Assembly (NCBI RefSeq): GCF_943913955.1
Contig: NZ_CALUAE010000021.1
Span: forward strand, 19,592 to 83,591
Length of the DNA: 64,000 nt
Origin: Mycolicibacterium bacteremicum
GTDB taxonomy: Bacteria; Actinomycetota; Actinomycetes; Mycobacteriales; Mycobacteriaceae
Direction of reading: 5' to 3'
Both the position numbers and the translations under genes were made by a program. Numbering within the stretch: position 1 is the stretch's first letter; each line of letters opens with the position of its first letter. The notes under the pieces were generated by a model. It was not told the origin of the DNA, searched no databases, and worked only from the letters and a program-made list of their open reading frames with translations. This document shows positions 61,170 through 64,000 of the stretch, in pieces.

Positions 61170-63554
61170 ATGACCGCACCACTTTCCGGGTACACCGTCG
61201 TCGACCTGTCCAGCGGCATCGCGGGTAACTATTGCACGAAGCTGCTCGCCGACGGTGGCGCCGACGTCATCAAGGTCGAGGGTCCGCAGGGCGATCCGCT
61301 GCGCCGCTGGTCGGCCTCGGGTGCCGAGATCCCCGCGTCCAGCGATGGCGCACTGTTCCACTTCCTGGCCGGCGGGAAACGCAGTGTGATCGCCGACCCG
61401 GCCCTGCTGGACCGCATGCTGGGCTCGGCGGACGCGGTGGTGTGGTCACCGGAGTCCGGCGTGTCACCGCGGGATCTGCACCACCGGTACCCGCATCTGA
61501 TCGTCACCGCGATCACACCGTTCGGCCTGGACGGACCGTGGCAGGACCGGCCGGCCACGGAGTTCACCCTGCAGGCGTGGTCGGGTGGCGCGATCGGTAT
61601 TGGCCGCGGCAGCCAGGACCGGGCCCCGGTGCATGTCGGCGGTCAGGTGGGGGAGTGGGTCACCGGAGCCTATGCCGCGGCCATGACGCAGGCCTTCCGG
61701 ATGCGTGCCCTGCGCGACGGGCACGGCGAACTGATCGACCTGTCCGCGCTGGAAGCCCAGATCCTCTGCCTCACCTACTATCCGGTGACCTACAACGAGA
61801 CGCTCGGCCGACCGTGGCGCACCGAGCGTCGCCCGACGGTGCCCGGTGTGGCCGAGGCCGCCGACGGACTGGTGGCCCTCGGCTGCGGTACCGCCCAGCA
61901 GTGGCACGACCTGTGCGCCATGTCCGGGCACGACGAGTGGATCGACGAAGACACCACGCTGACCATCACCGAGCAGGCCAACCTGCATGCCGAGGAGCTC
62001 TACGCCTGGCTGCGTGACCAGAACGTCGATGATGTCCGCGATCTCGCCTCAGCGTTCCGGATCCCGAATTCGCCGGTCGGCAACGGTGAGAACGTCACCG
62101 CGATGGACCATTTCGTCGAGCGCGGCGCGTTCGTGCCAAACCCGCACGGTTTCGTGCAGCCCGCCCATCCGTACCGCATCGGTGGGGTGGACCTGCGTCC
62201 GCCGAGCGCCGCCCCTGCGCTCGGCGCGCACACCGCCGAGGTCGCCGCGGAGACACCGGCCCCGCGTCGCGCACCGGCGGATCCGCCCGATCGGGACCGG
62301 TTGCCGTTCAGCGGATTGCGTGTCCTGGACATGACCACCTTTTGGGCCGGCCCGTCGTGCACGCACATCCTGGGCATGCTCGGCGCCGAGGTCATTCATC
62401 TCGAATCGACTGCGCGTCCCGACGGTACCCGGTTGATCGCCGGCATCCCGGCCAGCGAGGAGCTGTGGTGGGAGCGTTCGCCGATCTTCTCGGCGCTCAA
62501 TACGAACAAGCTGGGGCTCACGCTGGATTTCCAGACCGATCAGGGCCGGGATGTGCTGCGCCGCCTGATCGCCACCTGCGATGTGGTCGTGGAGAACTTC
62601 ACGCCGCGGGTCATCGATCAGATCGGACTGGACTTCGAGTCGGTGCGCCAGATGCGCGACGGCATCATCATGTTGCGGATGCCGGGCTTCGGGCTGGACG
62701 GTCCGTGGCGGGACAACCCGGCCTTCGCCTACATCATCGAGGACGCCACCGGCTTGAGCTGGCTCACCGGTTTTCCGGACCGCACCCCGTTCGAGCCATA
62801 TTCGGTCGGTGATCCCAATGCCGGCATCCATGCGCTCAATGCACTGCTGCTGGCACTGGAACACCACCGTCGAACCGGCCAGGCCGTGCTCGTGGAATCC
62901 GCGATGGCCGACGCCGCCCTGAACATCGCCGCCGAGCAGGTGATCGAATTCTCGGCCTACGGTGCGCTGTTGCAGCGTGACGGCAACCGGGGGCCGGCTG
63001 CCGCACCACAGAACATCTACCGATGCGCCGATATCGACGAGTTCGGGCGCCCCGACAGTTGGGTGGCGGTCGCGGTGGCCACCGATGCGCAGTGGACGGC
63101 GCTGCGGGACGCCCTGGGCGCACCGGAATGGACCGCCGCCGAGGCGTTGACCACCCATGCCGGTCGGGTGGCACAGCACGATCTGATCGACGAACACCTC
63201 GCGGACTGGTGTGCGACCCGCAGCGGTGACGACATCGTCGAGACCCTCTGGACGGCGGGGGTGCCGGTCGCGAAAGTGATGCAACCCCACCGGCAGACCG
63301 AGTTGCCGCAGCTGCAGCACCGCCGCTTCTTCGAGTACGTCGGACACCCGGTGAATCCGGCGGCTCCGCACAGCACGCTGCCGATCGCGCTGTCACGAGG
63401 ACCCGCCGAGTTCCATCGTGCAGCGGCGCCAATGCTCGGCGAGCACAATCACGAACTGCTGGCTCAGCTGGGGCTCACACCCGAGGAAATCGCGGTGCTC
63501 GAAGACCTCGGTGTGATCGGCACCGAGCCCGGCAGCCGCAAGGTGGCACGCTAG
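61170..63554 (+). CDS. fused two-domain CaiB/BaiF CoA transferase
   Basis: 794 aa, twice the usual length. Domain 1 (about residues 1-380) starts LSGYTVVDLSSGIAGNYCTK and has LIDLSALEAQ, with Glu where the catalytic Asp normally sits. Domain 2 (about 380-794) starts LPFSGLRVLDMTTFWAGPSC and retains Asp in VESAMADAALN. So only the second half looks fully competent, and the fusion mimics the dimer of class III transferases. Closes the P450 operon. Its substrate may be the acid left after ring cleavage. Confidence 0.88.
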   Translation: MTAPLSGYTVVDLSSGIAGNYCTKLLADGGADVIKVEGPQGDPLRRWSASGAEIPASSDGALFHFLAGGKRSVIADPALLDRMLGSADAVVWSPESGVSPRDLHHRYPHLIVTAITPFGLDGPWQDRPATEFTLQAWSGGAIGIGRGSQDRAPVHVGGQVGEWVTGAYAAAMTQAFRMRALRDGHGELIDLSALEAQILCLTYYPVTYNETLGRPWRTERRPTVPGVAEAADGLVALGCGTAQQWHDLCAMSGHDEWIDEDTTLTITEQANLHAEELYAWLRDQNVDDVRDLASAFRIPNSPVGNGENVTAMDHFVERGAFVPNPHGFVQPAHPYRIGGVDLRPPSAAPALGAHTAEVAAETPAPRRAPADPPDRDRLPFSGLRVLDMTTFWAGPSCTHILGMLGAEVIHLESTARPDGTRLIAGIPASEELWWERSPIFSALNTNKLGLTLDFQTDQGRDVLRRLIATCDVVVENFTPRVIDQIGLDFESVRQMRDGIIMLRMPGFGLDGPWRDNPAFAYIIEDATGLSWLTGFPDRTPFEPYSVGDPNAGIHALNALLLALEHHRRTGQAVLVESAMADAALNIAAEQVIEFSAYGALLQRDGNRGPAAAPQNIYRCADIDEFGRPDSWVAVAVATDAQWTALRDALGAPEWTAAEALTTHAGRVAQHDLIDEHLADWCATRSGDDIVETLWTAGVPVAKVMQPHRQTELPQLQHRRFFEYVGHPVNPAAPHSTLPIALSRGPAEFHRAAAPMLGEHNHELLAQLGLTPEEIAVLEDLGVIGTEPGSRKVAR

Positions 63555-63565
63555 CCGGACCGGCT
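63553..63565. terminator. weak hairpin after the CaiB fusion
   Basis: AGCCGG-A-CCGGCT overlaps the stop codon of the CaiB gene. Short arms, so termination is uncertain. Confidence 0.35.
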
Positions 63566-63602
63566 CTCACTGTTCAGTTTTCAAGGTGCGATAGGGCTTC
63601 GG

Positions 63603-64000
63603 TCAGGCGGCCGCGGGTAGGTCGGTCATGGTGCGTCGGGCATGTGAGCGCAGATGTTCCGGTTCAGGTCCCGACGGGTCATGCGGTGGGATGAACCAGG
63701 GGTGGCGGTCGCGGCCGAGGTAGACCTGCCAGCCGCCGTGGTGGATCAGGCTGTGGTGTAGCCGGCACAGCAGCACGCCGTTGTCCAGACTTGTTGTGCC
63801 GCCGTGGCTCCAGGGTTGGATGTGGTGGGCGTCGCACCAGGACACCGGCCGACCGCAGCCTGGATGCGCGCACCCGCCGTCGCGCACGCCGAGGGCTTTG
63901 CGGATCGCCGGGGTGAATAGCCGCTCGGCGCGGCCGACGTCGAGCGGCACCCCGGAGTAGTCGACGATCACATTGGTCAGCGTGGAATCGCAGGCGATCA
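63603..64000 (-). CDS. HNH endonuclease domain of a DUF222/13E12-type protein, partial
   Basis: The frame is open to the window end, so the N-terminus and DUF222 part lie beyond 64000. Zinc/HNH pattern CAHPGCGRPVSWCDAHHIQ and LLCRLHHSLIHHGGW is typical of the REP13E12 family in mycobacteria. These are often multi-copy and linked to insertion events. Convergent with the CaiB gene, so it marks the boundary of the catabolic operon. Confidence 0.88.
   Translation of the reverse strand, partial: IACDSTLTNVIVDYSGVPLDVGRAERLFTPAIRKALGVRDGGCAHPGCGRPVSWCDAHHIQPWSHGGTTSLDNGVLLCRLHHSLIHHGGWQVYLGRDRHPWFIPPHDPSGPEPEHLRSHARRTMTDLPAAA

Overview
The window reads as a high-GC actinobacterial chromosome, almost certainly a fast-growing mycobacterium (Mycolicibacterium-like). 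Positions 1-11923 keep the gene order of the M. tuberculosis Rv1329c-Rv1343c block (dinG, pncB, clpS, Rv1332, Rv1333, mec, cysO, cysM, rhomboid, Rv1339, rph, Rv1341, Rv1342c, lprD). Within it, murI is missing between the rhomboid gene and the Rv1339 homolog, and an MFS exporter is inserted.

From 11949 to 21173 the order is mixed: an HTH/LAGLIDADG protein beside tRNA-Leu(UAG), a MerR-controlled pair of small genes, a large secreted C39-like protein, an ammonium transporter, and two exported proteins including a zinc-metallopeptidase lipoprotein. From 21216 to 28314 there is a four-gene acyl-CoA dehydrogenase operon with a divergent FadR-type regulator and a clean 20-bp palindrome between them, then a TetR regulator, a tiny secreted protein and a DUF1295 membrane protein.

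From 28345 to 41990 lies a CoA-ester catabolic block. It holds two acyl-CoA synthetases, three SDRs, a split B12-dependent mutase with its own MeaB-type GTPase, a luciferase-like oxidoreductase, a CaiB transferase, a ferredoxin, a DUF35 protein with an unusual thiolase-fold partner, and an enoyl-CoA hydratase. Its promoters share a recurring box, GAGAAT-N3-ATTCTC, which suggests one dedicated regulator not encoded in the window.

From 42052 to 63554 lies a ring-catabolism region. An IclR regulator diverges from a tightly overlapped operon (MhpC-like hydrolase, MhpA-like monooxygenase, MhpB-like extradiol dioxygenase, KstD-like flavoprotein, LLM protein, SDRs, cyclase-family hydrolase, second hydrolase). 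A second operon, led by a TetR regulator, has a 3Fe-4S ferredoxin, a P450, an amidohydrolase, two M24-fold proteins, a crotonase and a two-domain CaiB protein. P450 plus ferredoxin, SDRs, two KstD-like desaturases and meta-cleavage enzymes together would suit hydroxylation, oxidation, aromatisation and extradiol cleavage of an alicyclic acid or steroid-like ring; this is an inference and the substrate is unknown. The window ends inside a DUF222/HNH (13E12-type) gene.
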